Assembly (NCBI GenBank): GCA_021777685.1
Contig: JAJYDH010000057.1
Location: forward strand, 1-18,630
Direction: 5' to 3'
DNA: 18,630 nucleotides
Source: Planctomycetota bacterium
GTDB lineage: Bacteria > Planctomycetota > Planctomycetia > Isosphaerales > Isosphaeraceae
The position numbers were made by a program, and so were the translations under genes. Position 1 is the stretch's first letter. Every line of letters starts with the position of its first letter. The notes beneath the pieces are model-generated. The model worked only from the letters and a program-made list of their open reading frames with translations. It was not told where the DNA came from and made no database searches. This document shows, piece after piece, positions 8,599 to 15,695 of this stretch.

Positions 8599-8690
8599 CG
8601 GGTAGCGGGTAGCAAAGATAAACACAGCTCTCGGAGCTTACTCTGCTCCTCTTCTCTACCCGCTACCCGCTACCCGCTACCCGCTACCCG
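8599..8690. terminator. heptamer-repeat palindrome between convergent genes, likely bidirectional terminator
   Basis: Two CGGGTAG units (8599-8612) face five perfect tandem CTACCCG units (8656-8690), which can pair into a G/C-rich stem in several registers across a 43-nt, comparatively AT-rich loop. The element starts 2 nt after one stop codon and ends 3 nt before the opposing stop codon, so it fills the whole convergent gap. The terminator role is inferred from position. The tandem array could also vary in copy number by slippage. Confidence 0.7.
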
Positions 8691-8693
8691 GAG

Positions 8694-10052
8694 CTACCAC
8701 CGCCTCGTCCGCTCACGCTGCTCGCGGCGGAGGTTCCGCAGGTACTGGTCGTTGAAGATGCCGAAGAGGTCGTCCTTCTCGCCAGGGCGGGTGAGGTCCT
8801 GGCGGGACTTGACGACGGCGATGTAGCCGACGCACATCTCGTCGGTCGAGCCGTGGCCCCACTTCACGACCTTGGGCGGGCTGTGGGGGTTTCTCGGGTG
8901 GGCCGAGTTGTCGAAGCGGGCGACGACCTTGACCATCGTTCCTTTGGGCAGCGGGACCGGCTTCTCGAAGGTGTAGGTCCCCTGCCAGCCCGGGTCCCAG
9001 TCGCGGACCTCGATCAGGTCGACGATCTTGCCGCCGGGGAGCGTGGCCGTCATCCGCATCTCGCGGCCGAGCTGGTGCATGTGCGGGGAGACGGCGAGGG
9101 CCTCGACGTCGACGGGGACCATCCAGCTCGCCTTGACGGTCGTGTCGGGCTCGCCCGGCTCGAGCCGGATGTCGCAGCTCATGACCCCCTTCCACTGGAG
9201 CGTCCGGCGGACCGGCTTGCGCGAGAAGTGGAGGCCGATCCTCGTCCGGTCGACCTCGGGCTTGCCGTCGGGGTGGTAGTGGACCTGGAGGATGACGTCG
9301 GCCCGCCTCGGGAGCGACCGGCCGACCCCTTCGGGCAGGTGGCCCGGCTCGTTCCCCGGCGCCCAGCCGCCGAGGTCGCCGACGATCTCGACCCCCGCGC
9401 CCGAGTACGACGTGTAGCCCGGCCCCGGCTCGGCCTGGTCGCGCCTCCGACCCTGGCCGGCGACCTCCACGAACGCCATCAGGTGATGGACGACCCGCCG
9501 GTTCCCCGGCCGGTACTCGACGGCCGAGACGTAGACATCGTCCGGCAGGTCGGTCGGGATCACGAAGCACCGGTAGAGGTCGGGCCCCGAGGCCGGGATG
9601 GTGAAGTCCTCCGAGGGTTCGAGGACCAGGTCCGGGTTGCCGAGCTTCCAGCCGTCGCCGGCCCGGACGTCGGGCGACGGATCGGGGCCGGCCCCTCGGG
9701 GGGCGCCGGCGTCGGCCCAGGCCCGGATCAATGCGATCTCGTCGCGGCCGAGCGAGCGGTCGTGCTTCAATTTCGGCCCGAAGCCCGGTGCCGGCTTCCA
9801 GGGGGGCATGCTCCGCTCCTCGACCACCGAGGCGATGTCCGCCGCCCGCTTCCGGGCCTGCTCGAAGTTGTCGAGCGTGAAGGGGGCGACCTGCCCGGCC
9901 CGATGGCACTCGCCGCACCTCGCCCGGAGGATCGGCGCCACGTCTCGCGTGTAGGTCGGCGGCCCCGCGCCGGGCGCGTTCCCGGCCGACGACCAGGCGA
10001 TCCCGACCAGCAGGCCAAGTGTCCGAACGGCCCGCGCCGATGCGTTCTGCAT
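8694..10052 (-). CDS. cytochrome c-copper type II (PHM/DBM-like) monooxygenase fusion, exported
   Basis: A 452-residue protein with a signal peptide (hydrophobic TLGLLVGIAW, cleavage near residue 30) and a cytochrome c-like haem site C46-G-E-C49-H50. The rest matches the two-domain copper type II, ascorbate-dependent monooxygenase fold of peptidylglycine hydroxylating monooxygenase and dopamine beta-monooxygenase. All six copper ligands have visible counterparts: H189-H190 (VVHHLMAF) and H258 (LQVHYH) for the electron-transfer copper; H324 and H326 (PHMHQLG) and M406 (TDEMCVGY) for the catalytic copper. It probably hydroxylates a C-H bond in the periplasm; the substrate is unknown. The ATG at 10052 is preferred because it directly precedes the signal peptide; the open frame continues to 10226 but that part is not protein-like. 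Its Shine-Dalgarno is weak. It converges with the haem-binding dehydrogenase gene. Confidence 0.88.
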   Translation of the reverse strand: MQNASARAVRTLGLLVGIAWSSAGNAPGAGPPTYTRDVAPILRARCGECHRAGQVAPFTLDNFEQARKRAADIASVVEERSMPPWKPAPGFGPKLKHDRSLGRDEIALIRAWADAGAPRGAGPDPSPDVRAGDGWKLGNPDLVLEPSEDFTIPASGPDLYRCFVIPTDLPDDVYVSAVEYRPGNRRVVHHLMAFVEVAGQGRRRDQAEPGPGYTSYSGAGVEIVGDLGGWAPGNEPGHLPEGVGRSLPRRADVILQVHYHPDGKPEVDRTRIGLHFSRKPVRRTLQWKGVMSCDIRLEPGEPDTTVKASWMVPVDVEALAVSPHMHQLGREMRMTATLPGGKIVDLIEVRDWDPGWQGTYTFEKPVPLPKGTMVKVVARFDNSAHPRNPHSPPKVVKWGHGSTDEMCVGYIAVVKSRQDLTRPGEKDDLFGIFNDQYLRNLRREQRERTRRW

Positions 10053-10132
10053 TTCGCCGTCTTTCGGAGATGGGATCGAGTCCGATGAGACGACCGCTGG
10101 CGCCGCATCGGAGTTGCGGGCGAATCGAGGGC

Positions 10133-10140
10133 ATCTTATC
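10133..10140 (-). promoter_or_regulatory. GATAAGAT motif upstream of the copper monooxygenase gene, possible -10 region
   Basis: On the minus strand GATAAGAT lies 81 nt ahead of the ATG at 10052, in an otherwise GC-rich leader. It is identical to the octamer 103 nt upstream of the MFS transporter. A second close copy, GATAAGAC, is at 10257-10250 on the same strand. No matching -35 is obvious, so this is only a candidate. Confidence 0.25.
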
Positions 10141-10301
10141 AAACGGGTCGAGATCGTGGCCGGCCGAAGGGTTCCCGCTCGTCTCCGACTCCGCCCGATC
10201 GGGGGACGGCCGAATTCGCGAGGCACGGGATCGACGGGAGGGCGAAATGAGTCTTATCCCATCACATTAGCAGAAATGCAACGTCCCGCACAAGTGGCGT
10301 C

Positions 10302-10311
10302 GGGGGCTCGT
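10302..10311. repeat. left 10-bp target-site duplication
   Basis: GGGGGCTCGT at 10302-10311 abuts the left inverted-repeat end of the miniature element and is repeated exactly at 10487-10496 directly after its right end. A perfect flanking direct repeat of this length is the expected footprint of a transposase-mediated insertion. Confidence 0.8.
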
Positions 10312-10486
10312 CAGGGTCATCAAAGTTCGATCGTCGAGGCGAGATCGGGGAACGGCTCCGGAGCGCGGCGGAGGTGCCTGTCCCCGTCCTCGCCGGACGT
10401 GCCGGGAAATGGGGACGGGCACGCGGACGAGTACGGCCGGAGCCAGTCCCCATTTCCCTGGCCCGAGCGACCTTTGAATGACCCTG
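10312..10486. mobile_element. 175-bp miniature inverted-repeat transposable element (MITE)
   Basis: The left end reads CAGGGTCATCAAAGTTCG and the reverse complement of the right end reads CAGGGTCATTCAAAGGTCG, an imperfect terminal inverted repeat of about 20 nt. Both ends abut the identical 10-bp sequence GGGGGCTCGT. There is no transposase inside, so it must move in trans. Internally it carries more palindromes: GTGCCTGTCCCC (10374-10385) against GGGGACGGGCAC (10411-10422), and GCCGGGAAATGGGGACGGG (10401-10419) against 10444-10462. CAGGG termini with 8-10 bp duplications are a pattern I associate with ISAs1-type DDE elements, but the parent family is an inference. It sits in the 926-bp gap between two divergent genes and could influence either promoter. 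Confidence 0.82.
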
Positions 10487-10496
10487 GGGGGCTCGT
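10487..10496. repeat. right 10-bp target-site duplication
   Basis: This is the exact second copy of GGGGGCTCGT, starting on the base after the right terminus (ACCCTG, ending 10486) of the miniature element. It pairs with the copy at 10302-10311. Confidence 0.8.
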
Positions 10497-10962
10497 CCGT
10501 GCCAGCCGACACGGATCACTGTTGAATCTCTCTCGAATGATGCCGGCACCATCGTTGCCGCCCGCCGACAGCCGGGTATCGAGAAGGATGGAAATCGGCC
10601 GAATTTTTCCGGGCCGGATCGGGGCCGGTGCTCGCCTATTCCATTGTCAGGAGGCCGAGAACCGAGGCCCGGCGAAAGCTCTCGCCGGGTCGCCAACGCC
10701 GCTCGCAAACGCCCGCACTCCCGATGGTCCTTATCTTGTCGGCCGAGATCGGCCCGACGATGATCCGGGAAGTGCCGCGAACGGCCCTGCCGCCCGCCCC
10801 AAGGGACGGGCGAGTTTCGACGATCCACCCCCGACTCGCACCGGTCCGACGCCTCCTCCGTCGGCCTCCGGTCCGTCTCGAACCCGTGCGCCGGGCCCGA
10901 TCGCCCGTCTCGTCCTCGCGACGGGCCGGCCGGGGAACCGGCTTCGACGTCCCACACCCCCC
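10497..10962. other. gene-free leader region upstream of the STAS-FHA-STAS gene
   Basis: Open frames cross this stretch, but their products are rich in Arg/Pro and have no domain-like sequence, so I do not call a gene. A small hairpin, TCCGTG/CACGGA, lies at 10496-10515. A larger imperfect stem lies around 10739-10759 (GTCGG with CCGAC, and CCGA with TCGG inside), 220 nt before the next start. A TTATCTTG just 5' of that stem is the only AT-rich box. Promoter positions cannot be assigned with confidence. The part before the miniature element, 10053-10301, likewise holds only the GATAAG boxes noted. Confidence 0.5.
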
Positions 10963-10970
10963 GAGAGGAG
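10963..10970 (+). promoter_or_regulatory. strong ribosome binding site fixing the STAS-FHA-STAS start
   Basis: GAGAGGAG ends 8 nt before the ATG at 10979. It is the best Shine-Dalgarno match in this area and decides against the much longer in-frame extension that begins at 10628. Confidence 0.75.
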
Positions 10971-10978
10971 TGCCCACC

Positions 10979-12529
10979 ATGCCCCATCCCGGCATCGCCG
11001 TCCTGACCGGAACCGCGGCCGATGGCCCGGCCAATCCCGCCGGAACCTCGACCGACGAGTCGATCATCGGGCGGATCGAGGAATGGGTCGTGAGCACGCT
11101 CGACGGCCGGGGCAGGCCGACGGGCGAGGCGGATTGGATCCAATCCCTGGAGGGTCTCACCCTGGCCAAGCGGCCGGCGAAGAAGGCCCGAGAAGAGTCG
11201 TCGGTCCCCAACGCCCCGGGCTGGGCCCGATTCCGGCTCTCGCGGCGGCGGGGGATCGCCGTGGTCACGCTGACCGACCAGGCGCTCATCAAGGAGGAAG
11301 ACCTCTTCGAGCTGACCGGCGACCTGCTCTCGCTGGTCGAGGCGGGGCATCGGCGGATCGTCCTCGACTTCGCGGCGGTCGAGCGGCTGTCGAGCTGGGC
11401 CGCGAGCATGCTGTCCGACGCGGTCCGGCGGTGCGGCGAGGCCGAGGGGGGCGCGGTGAAGTTCTCGGGGCTGGGCCCGGACGTCGCCGCGATCTTCGCC
11501 ATGACCGGCCTCGACCCGAGGGTCGCGGTCTATCCCGGCACCGCATCGGCGATCGACGGCGTCTGGCCCGACCTGCCCGAACTCCGCCCGCTCCCCGTCT
11601 CCATCCTGGCGGCCCTGATGCGGGCCGAGGACCTTCGGTCCCCCCGGTCCTCCGGCGATCGCTCGCCGGGCGGCCGTCCCTCCCTTCGCGGCCCCGGCGT
11701 GTCGGGGTGGTCTGTCGAGGATCATCGCGCCATGAATCGTGCTCGGCTCATCGTGCAGGACGGCCCCATGATGGGGAGGCCGGTCTCGATCCGGGGGCCG
11801 AGGTTCACCATCGGGCGGGGCCCCGAGTGCCAGCTCCGGCTGGGCTCGGCGACGGTCAGCCGGGCGCACGCGACGATCGAGCGGCGGGGCGGCCGGCTGT
11901 TCCTCCGCGACCTGGCCAGCACCAACGGGACCATCCTCAACGGCAAGCCGCTCCGGGACCGCGAGGCCGAGGTCCGCGACGGCGACCGCGTCCGGGTCGG
12001 GCCGCTGAGCTTCACCCTCTCGGTGGTCGCCGAGCCCGGGCGGTTCTCGCGGTTCGACGCCCCGTTTCCGGCCGGCGAGTCGGGCGGATACGGCGTCGAG
12101 GACGAGGCCGGGGCGACCGAGGAATTCCTCAACGTGGCCGGCGCGGGGGAGGAAGACGGGCTGAAGTACGAGGTCGTCGAGGGGACGCTCGTCGTCACGC
12201 CGCTGGCGTCCGACCTGGACGGGGACGCCGACGTCGACGGCTTCCGCGACGCCCTGCTCTCGCTGTTCGCCCGGCGGTTGCCGAGGCGGGTGGTCGTCAA
12301 CCTCGCCCACGTCGGCCACCTGTCGGGCCGGGCGATCGGCGTCCTGGTCGCCCACCACCTGCGGCTCGACCGGACCGGCGGGGCGCTCCGGATCTGCCTG
12401 GCCAACCCGAGGGTCGCCGTCCTCCTGGAGCAGGTCCGGCTCGGGATGCTGATCGACTATCATCCGACCGTCGACGACGCCGTCATCGCGGCCTGGCCTG
12501 AGCCCGCCGGCGCGACCCGGCGGAATTGA
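10979..12529 (+). CDS. STAS-FHA-STAS signalling protein (anti-sigma factor antagonist-like)
   Basis: A 516-residue soluble protein. Residues about 83-200 form a STAS domain (GIAVVTLTDQALIKEEDLFEL, then RRIVLDFAAVERLSSW). Residues 255-350 are an FHA phosphothreonine-binding domain with the full signature: GRGPECQL (279-286), SRAHA (294-298) and STNGTILNG (314-322). Residues about 395-508 are a second STAS domain (GTLVVTPLASDLDGD, then RRVVVNLAHVGHLSGRAIGVL). STAS domains bind anti-sigma kinases and are switched by serine phosphorylation. The first keeps serines at the expected loop (S138/S139); the second has glycine at the aligned phosphosite, so it may be locked in one state. The linker 215-252 is low-complexity and contains an internal ATG (11732). 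It probably acts in a partner-switching pathway, joining phosphothreonine recognition to STAS output. It converges, 7 nt apart, with the next gene. Confidence 0.88.
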   Translation: MPHPGIAVLTGTAADGPANPAGTSTDESIIGRIEEWVVSTLDGRGRPTGEADWIQSLEGLTLAKRPAKKAREESSVPNAPGWARFRLSRRRGIAVVTLTDQALIKEEDLFELTGDLLSLVEAGHRRIVLDFAAVERLSSWAASMLSDAVRRCGEAEGGAVKFSGLGPDVAAIFAMTGLDPRVAVYPGTASAIDGVWPDLPELRPLPVSILAALMRAEDLRSPRSSGDRSPGGRPSLRGPGVSGWSVEDHRAMNRARLIVQDGPMMGRPVSIRGPRFTIGRGPECQLRLGSATVSRAHATIERRGGRLFLRDLASTNGTILNGKPLRDREAEVRDGDRVRVGPLSFTLSVVAEPGRFSRFDAPFPAGESGGYGVEDEAGATEEFLNVAGAGEEDGLKYEVVEGTLVVTPLASDLDGDADVDGFRDALLSLFARRLPRRVVVNLAHVGHLSGRAIGVLVAHHLRLDRTGGALRICLANPRVAVLLEQVRLGMLIDYHPTVDDAVIAAWPEPAGATRRN

Positions 12530-12536
12530 GGCCCGA

Positions 12537-13823
12537 TCAGGCGTCGGGCCCGGGGGCCGAGACTTTCCCCGCCGCGATCAGCCGGGCGAGGCACTCGCAG
12601 CAGAGCAGGTAGACGAAGCCGTTGATCGGGTAGCGATACCGATACGAGACGTGGGTGACGACGTAAGGCAAGCACGGCGCGACGAGCATCGCCAGGAAGA
12701 CCATCCGGTAGGGGTGCCCCGTCGCGAACAGCCGGGCCAGGCCCGCGAACGCCAGCAGCGTGGCGGTCCCGATCGCGAGGGCCTGGGCCCAGGCCGGCAG
12801 GAGCGGCATGGGCCCGATCATCCCCGGGCCGGGCCTCGGGAACCAGAACTGGGCGAGACGAAAGGCCGAGAGCCGGGCGAAGTCCGACGGGTGGGCCGCG
12901 ATCCAGGCTTTCGCCTCGGCGAGCTTCGCCTTGTTGTAGGGCACCTCGCCCATCGCCCTGAGCCGGGCCAACTCGGCGCCGGTGCTCAGGGGGTGGGTCG
13001 CGCCCCCCGGGCCGAATGTCATCCCGTCGGATCGCGGGTTGTTGCCCACCGCCAGCTCGATCCCGACGTTGTCGCGGAGCGGGACGAAGGCCGAGAACTG
13101 GCGATAGTTCCGATAGACCCAGGGCGCGACCGTCAGGCCGCAGGCGACCAGGATGATCGCCCCCGCCCGGATGATCTGCCCCGTCCTGGCCCGGGGGTCG
13201 ATCGCCTGCCCGGCCAGCCCCGCCAGCCCCGCCAGGAGGACCACCGGGCTGAGCAGGCCGCCGGCGCCGAACGAGACGCCGGCCAGGGCCGCGAGCCGGT
13301 CGTCGGCCCAGGCGCGGTCCTGGAGCGCCATGAGCATCCAGGCGAGCCCGACGAGGGCCGGCGGCAGGAAGGCCGTCTCCCAGTCGCCCCGGATCTCCAG
13401 CCAGAGGCCGGTCGGCGAGCACGCGACCATCAGCCCGGCCGCCAGGCCGACGCCCGGCCTCAGCCCCGCCCGGCGGGCGAACGCCGGCAGGAGCGCCGCG
13501 AACAGCGAGGTCGCCAGGATCGAGCCGAGCCCGGACGCGAATCGGAACCGCCCGACGTCCAGCCCCGCCAGCCGGTCGAGCGCGGCGAGGTAGAACGCAT
13601 AGGCCGGCGCGACGTGAGCCGACGGGCCGCTCCCCTCGCCGAAGGCGTCGGCCATCCGCCCCTCGCGGGCGATCCGGTCGGCGGAAGCCTCCATCTCGTA
13701 CATCCGGCCGTAGGAGCCATCGGCCTCGGATCGATAGGGCCGGGCGTGGAGGAAGTAGCCGAACCGGGTCGCGAACACCAGGAAGAAGAGGAAGAGGGCT
13801 CCGCGGAGCTTCATCATGACCAT
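12537..13823 (-). CDS. multi-pass membrane glycosyltransferase candidate (GT-C fold, family 39/PMT-like)
   Basis: A protein of about 428 residues with roughly ten hydrophobic segments. The first, ALFLFFLVFATRFGYFL, is followed by an acidic external loop (SEADGSYGRMYEMEASADRIA) and then GSGPSAHVAPAYAFYLAAL, a layout I associate with GT-C glycosyltransferases related to protein mannosyltransferases that use lipid-phosphate sugar donors. The C-terminus ends in YRYRYPINGFVYLL. The likely role is transfer of a sugar from a lipid carrier to an acceptor on the outer face of the inner membrane. The start is uncertain: ATG at 13823, 13817, 13814 or 13856 are all in frame; GAGGGTGGCGGGG just upstream favours 13823-13814. 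Neighbouring glycan genes on the same strand (14766-18630) fit a shared polysaccharide theme, though a plus-strand gene intervenes. Confidence 0.7.
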   Translation of the reverse strand: MVMMKLRGALFLFFLVFATRFGYFLHARPYRSEADGSYGRMYEMEASADRIAREGRMADAFGEGSGPSAHVAPAYAFYLAALDRLAGLDVGRFRFASGLGSILATSLFAALLPAFARRAGLRPGVGLAAGLMVACSPTGLWLEIRGDWETAFLPPALVGLAWMLMALQDRAWADDRLAALAGVSFGAGGLLSPVVLLAGLAGLAGQAIDPRARTGQIIRAGAIILVACGLTVAPWVYRNYRQFSAFVPLRDNVGIELAVGNNPRSDGMTFGPGGATHPLSTGAELARLRAMGEVPYNKAKLAEAKAWIAAHPSDFARLSAFRLAQFWFPRPGPGMIGPMPLLPAWAQALAIGTATLLAFAGLARLFATGHPYRMVFLAMLVAPCLPYVVTHVSYRYRYPINGFVYLLCCECLARLIAAGKVSAPGPDA

Positions 13824-14047
13824 CCCCGCCACCCTCAGCCCGTCCGCCCCCGGCATCCGGAAGTCGATCGAATCGACGATCCTAACCGCCCGCTCCGGCG
13901 TTCTCAACGGCGGCCGGCCCCGATCCGCGAGATGTCCGGGTCGCGGCGTCCCGTAGCTTGCGGGCCGGCCCGCGCGCGGTGATCTCGATCGGGGTCGCGC
14001 CGGCGGCCCGGGGACGCCGTTCGACGACCATCCATCGCGCGGGTGAC
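13824..14047. other. divergent intergenic region
   Basis: This gap separates the start regions of the GT-C protein (-) and the hemolysin III family gene (+), so it should hold both promoters. A perfect inverted repeat, GTCGAT-CGA-ATCGAC, at 13863-13877 could be an operator or a small hairpin. I see no convincing -35/-10 pair and no gene. Confidence 0.4.
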
Positions 14048-14752
14048 ATGCCATTCTTCCACTTCCGCGAGCCGGTCAGCGCCTGGACCCATTTCGCGGC
14101 GCTGCTGGTCTTCCTGCCCGGCCTGCTGGTCCTGCTCCGGGGCGGCGGCAGCCTGGGCAAGCGGATCAGCCTGCTGGTCTACGGCCTGAGCCTGGTCCTC
14201 TGCTACTCGGCCAGCACGCTCTATCACGGCGTCCGGCTCGACGGGGACCGCCTGGGCTTCTTCGTCCGGCTCGACAGCGTCGGGATCTTCGGGCTGATCG
14301 CCGGCACCTATACCCCGCTGGCCTGGAACCTGATGAGGGGCCGGTGGCGGGCCGGCACCCTGGCGCTGGTCTGGGGCACGGCGCTGTCGGCGATCGCCCT
14401 GATCGCCTCGGGGCGGGGCTTCCCGCCGGTGCTCGGGACCACGATCTACCTGGCGATGGGCTGGGGCTTCGTCGTCTGCTACGCCCGGATCTCGCGGCTG
14501 GTCTCGCATCGGGCCATGATCCCGGTCGTCCTCGGCGGCGTCTCCTACAGCGTGGGGGCCGTCTTCAACATCCTGCACTGGCCGGCGCTCTGGCCGGGGT
14601 CGTTCGGCACGCACGACCTGTTCCACCTCTTCGTCATCGCCGGGAGCCTGGCCCACTACTGGTTCATCCTCCGCGTCGTCGTCCCGTTCGAGGACGGCGC
14701 GACGCCGGCCCCTTCCTATCCGGTTGAGGAGCCCGCCACGTCGGGGCGCTGA
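14048..14752 (+). CDS. hemolysin III/TrhA family membrane protein (PAQR superfamily)
   Basis: A 234-residue protein with seven predicted membrane helices. It carries the diagnostic residues of the PAQR/CREST superfamily of metal-dependent hydrolases: S56-x3-H60 in SASTLYH, D76 in VRLDSVG, and H189-x3-H193 in THDLFHLFVIAGSLAHYW. These are thought to bind zinc within the membrane. Bacterial members are annotated as hemolysin III or TrhA and have been linked to membrane lipid homeostasis; a true haemolysin role should not be assumed. The ATG at 14048 gives the standard family N-terminus (MPFFHFREPVSAWTH); the Shine-Dalgarno is weak. It is a single gene, convergent with the sulfotransferase (13-nt gap) and divergent from the GT-C gene. 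Confidence 0.9.
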   Translation: MPFFHFREPVSAWTHFAALLVFLPGLLVLLRGGGSLGKRISLLVYGLSLVLCYSASTLYHGVRLDGDRLGFFVRLDSVGIFGLIAGTYTPLAWNLMRGRWRAGTLALVWGTALSAIALIASGRGFPPVLGTTIYLAMGWGFVVCYARISRLVSHRAMIPVVLGGVSYSVGAVFNILHWPALWPGSFGTHDLFHLFVIAGSLAHYWFILRVVVPFEDGATPAPSYPVEEPATSGR

Positions 14753-14765
14753 ACGCTTGCGGCCG

Positions 14766-15695
14766 TCAGTCGCCGAGGAAGCCCTTGTAGTCGAACGTCT
14801 CCAGGTACTGGAACGTCGCCGAGCGGATCTCGGCCCGCTCGGCGTCGGACAGCTCGCGGGCGGTGGCCAGGTTCTGGTCGGGGGTCGGCTTGCGGATCGT
14901 GCCCCACGGGTAGATCTCGTCGCGGGTCAGGCCGTTCCAGCTCGGGGTCCTGAGCGAGTCGGCGGCCTCCAGGCCGAGCGCCTCGCAGACCGGGCCGAGG
15001 GCGCCGAGCGGGTCGCGCATCACGTCCTCGATCCGGACGATGTGCAGGCGGTCGGGGAACTTCTCCTTGAAGAGCAGGGCGTGGTACTGGTTGATCGTCC
15101 AGCCCAGCATGTAGCGGCGGAGCGAGAGCGGCACCGGCCGCTTCTTGGTGTCGGCGTAGGCCGACCAGGGGTTCCGGACGACGTGCAGGAAGTGGGCCCG
15201 GGGCATCTCGGACAGGATCTTGTCGGCGTCGACGACCAGGATCGGGCTGTAGCCGACGTAGTAGGACTCGCGGCCGGACCGCCTGTAGTCCTTCCACGCC
15301 TCGAAGGTCGCCCGGAAGAAGGCCGCGACGTTGGCGGGGCGCGACCGGCCCGACCCGGCGACGAGCCCCTCGTAGATCCGGCACCGCTCGTCGTCGGAGA
15401 AGTCGAACGGGGCGTCGCGGAACTTGCTCACGAACGGCGTCCGGGCTCGGACCTTCCCCTCCTCGTCGATGATCGCCTTGTAGTCCTCGTGAGGGGTCGC
15501 GTCGAGGGCGAAGACCGGCCAGCGATACTTGACCGGGAACATCGACGAGAGGTCGTCGTTGACCAGCCGGGTGCCGAGCTGCGACTCGAACGGGTAGACG
15601 AACAGGCCGGGGTGGCCGTCGAGGAACCGGTGGGTCGTGTTGCCGCCGTTCTCGTACATCGCGCCCAGCATCAGCAGCGGGAAGTCCCGGCTCAT
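14766..15695 (-). CDS. sulfotransferase family protein
   Basis: A 309-residue cytoplasmic protein of the PAPS-dependent sulfotransferase superfamily. The N-terminal strand-loop LLMLGAMYENGGNTTHRFLD (7-26) occupies the place of the 5'-phosphosulfate loop, with GGNTTH instead of the more common RSGTT. HVVRNPWSAYADTKK (171-185) is the 3'-phosphate-binding motif, with its arginine and serine. A late RIEDVMRDP motif is also typical. It should transfer sulfate from PAPS to a hydroxyl, here probably on a carbohydrate because glycosyltransferases lie in the same operon. The ATG overlaps the stop of the preceding gene (ATGA at 15695-15692), which implies translational coupling. It is the last gene of the minus-strand operon. 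Confidence 0.88.
   Translation of the reverse strand: MSRDFPLLMLGAMYENGGNTTHRFLDGHPGLFVYPFESQLGTRLVNDDLSSMFPVKYRWPVFALDATPHEDYKAIIDEEGKVRARTPFVSKFRDAPFDFSDDERCRIYEGLVAGSGRSRPANVAAFFRATFEAWKDYRRSGRESYYVGYSPILVVDADKILSEMPRAHFLHVVRNPWSAYADTKKRPVPLSLRRYMLGWTINQYHALLFKEKFPDRLHIVRIEDVMRDPLGALGPVCEALGLEAADSLRTPSWNGLTRDEIYPWGTIRKPTPDQNLATARELSDAERAEIRSATFQYLETFDYKGFLGD

Noticed and set aside
6869..8605. Plus-strand 578-codon frame inside the haem-binding protein gene
   Set aside because: Arg/Pro-rich shadow without motifs; the true frame contains the HEAT-like region and CASCH haem site.
8656..8690. Tandem CTACCCG units as a possible CRISPR array
   Set aside because: The units are 7 nt with no spacers; this is a simple tandem repeat forming a hairpin with 8599-8612.
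10114..12501. Plus-strand open frame of about 795 codons overlapping the STAS-FHA-STAS gene
   Set aside because: The product is an Arg/Pro/Gly-rich shadow; the frame starting at 10979 has an excellent ribosome binding site and three recognisable domains.
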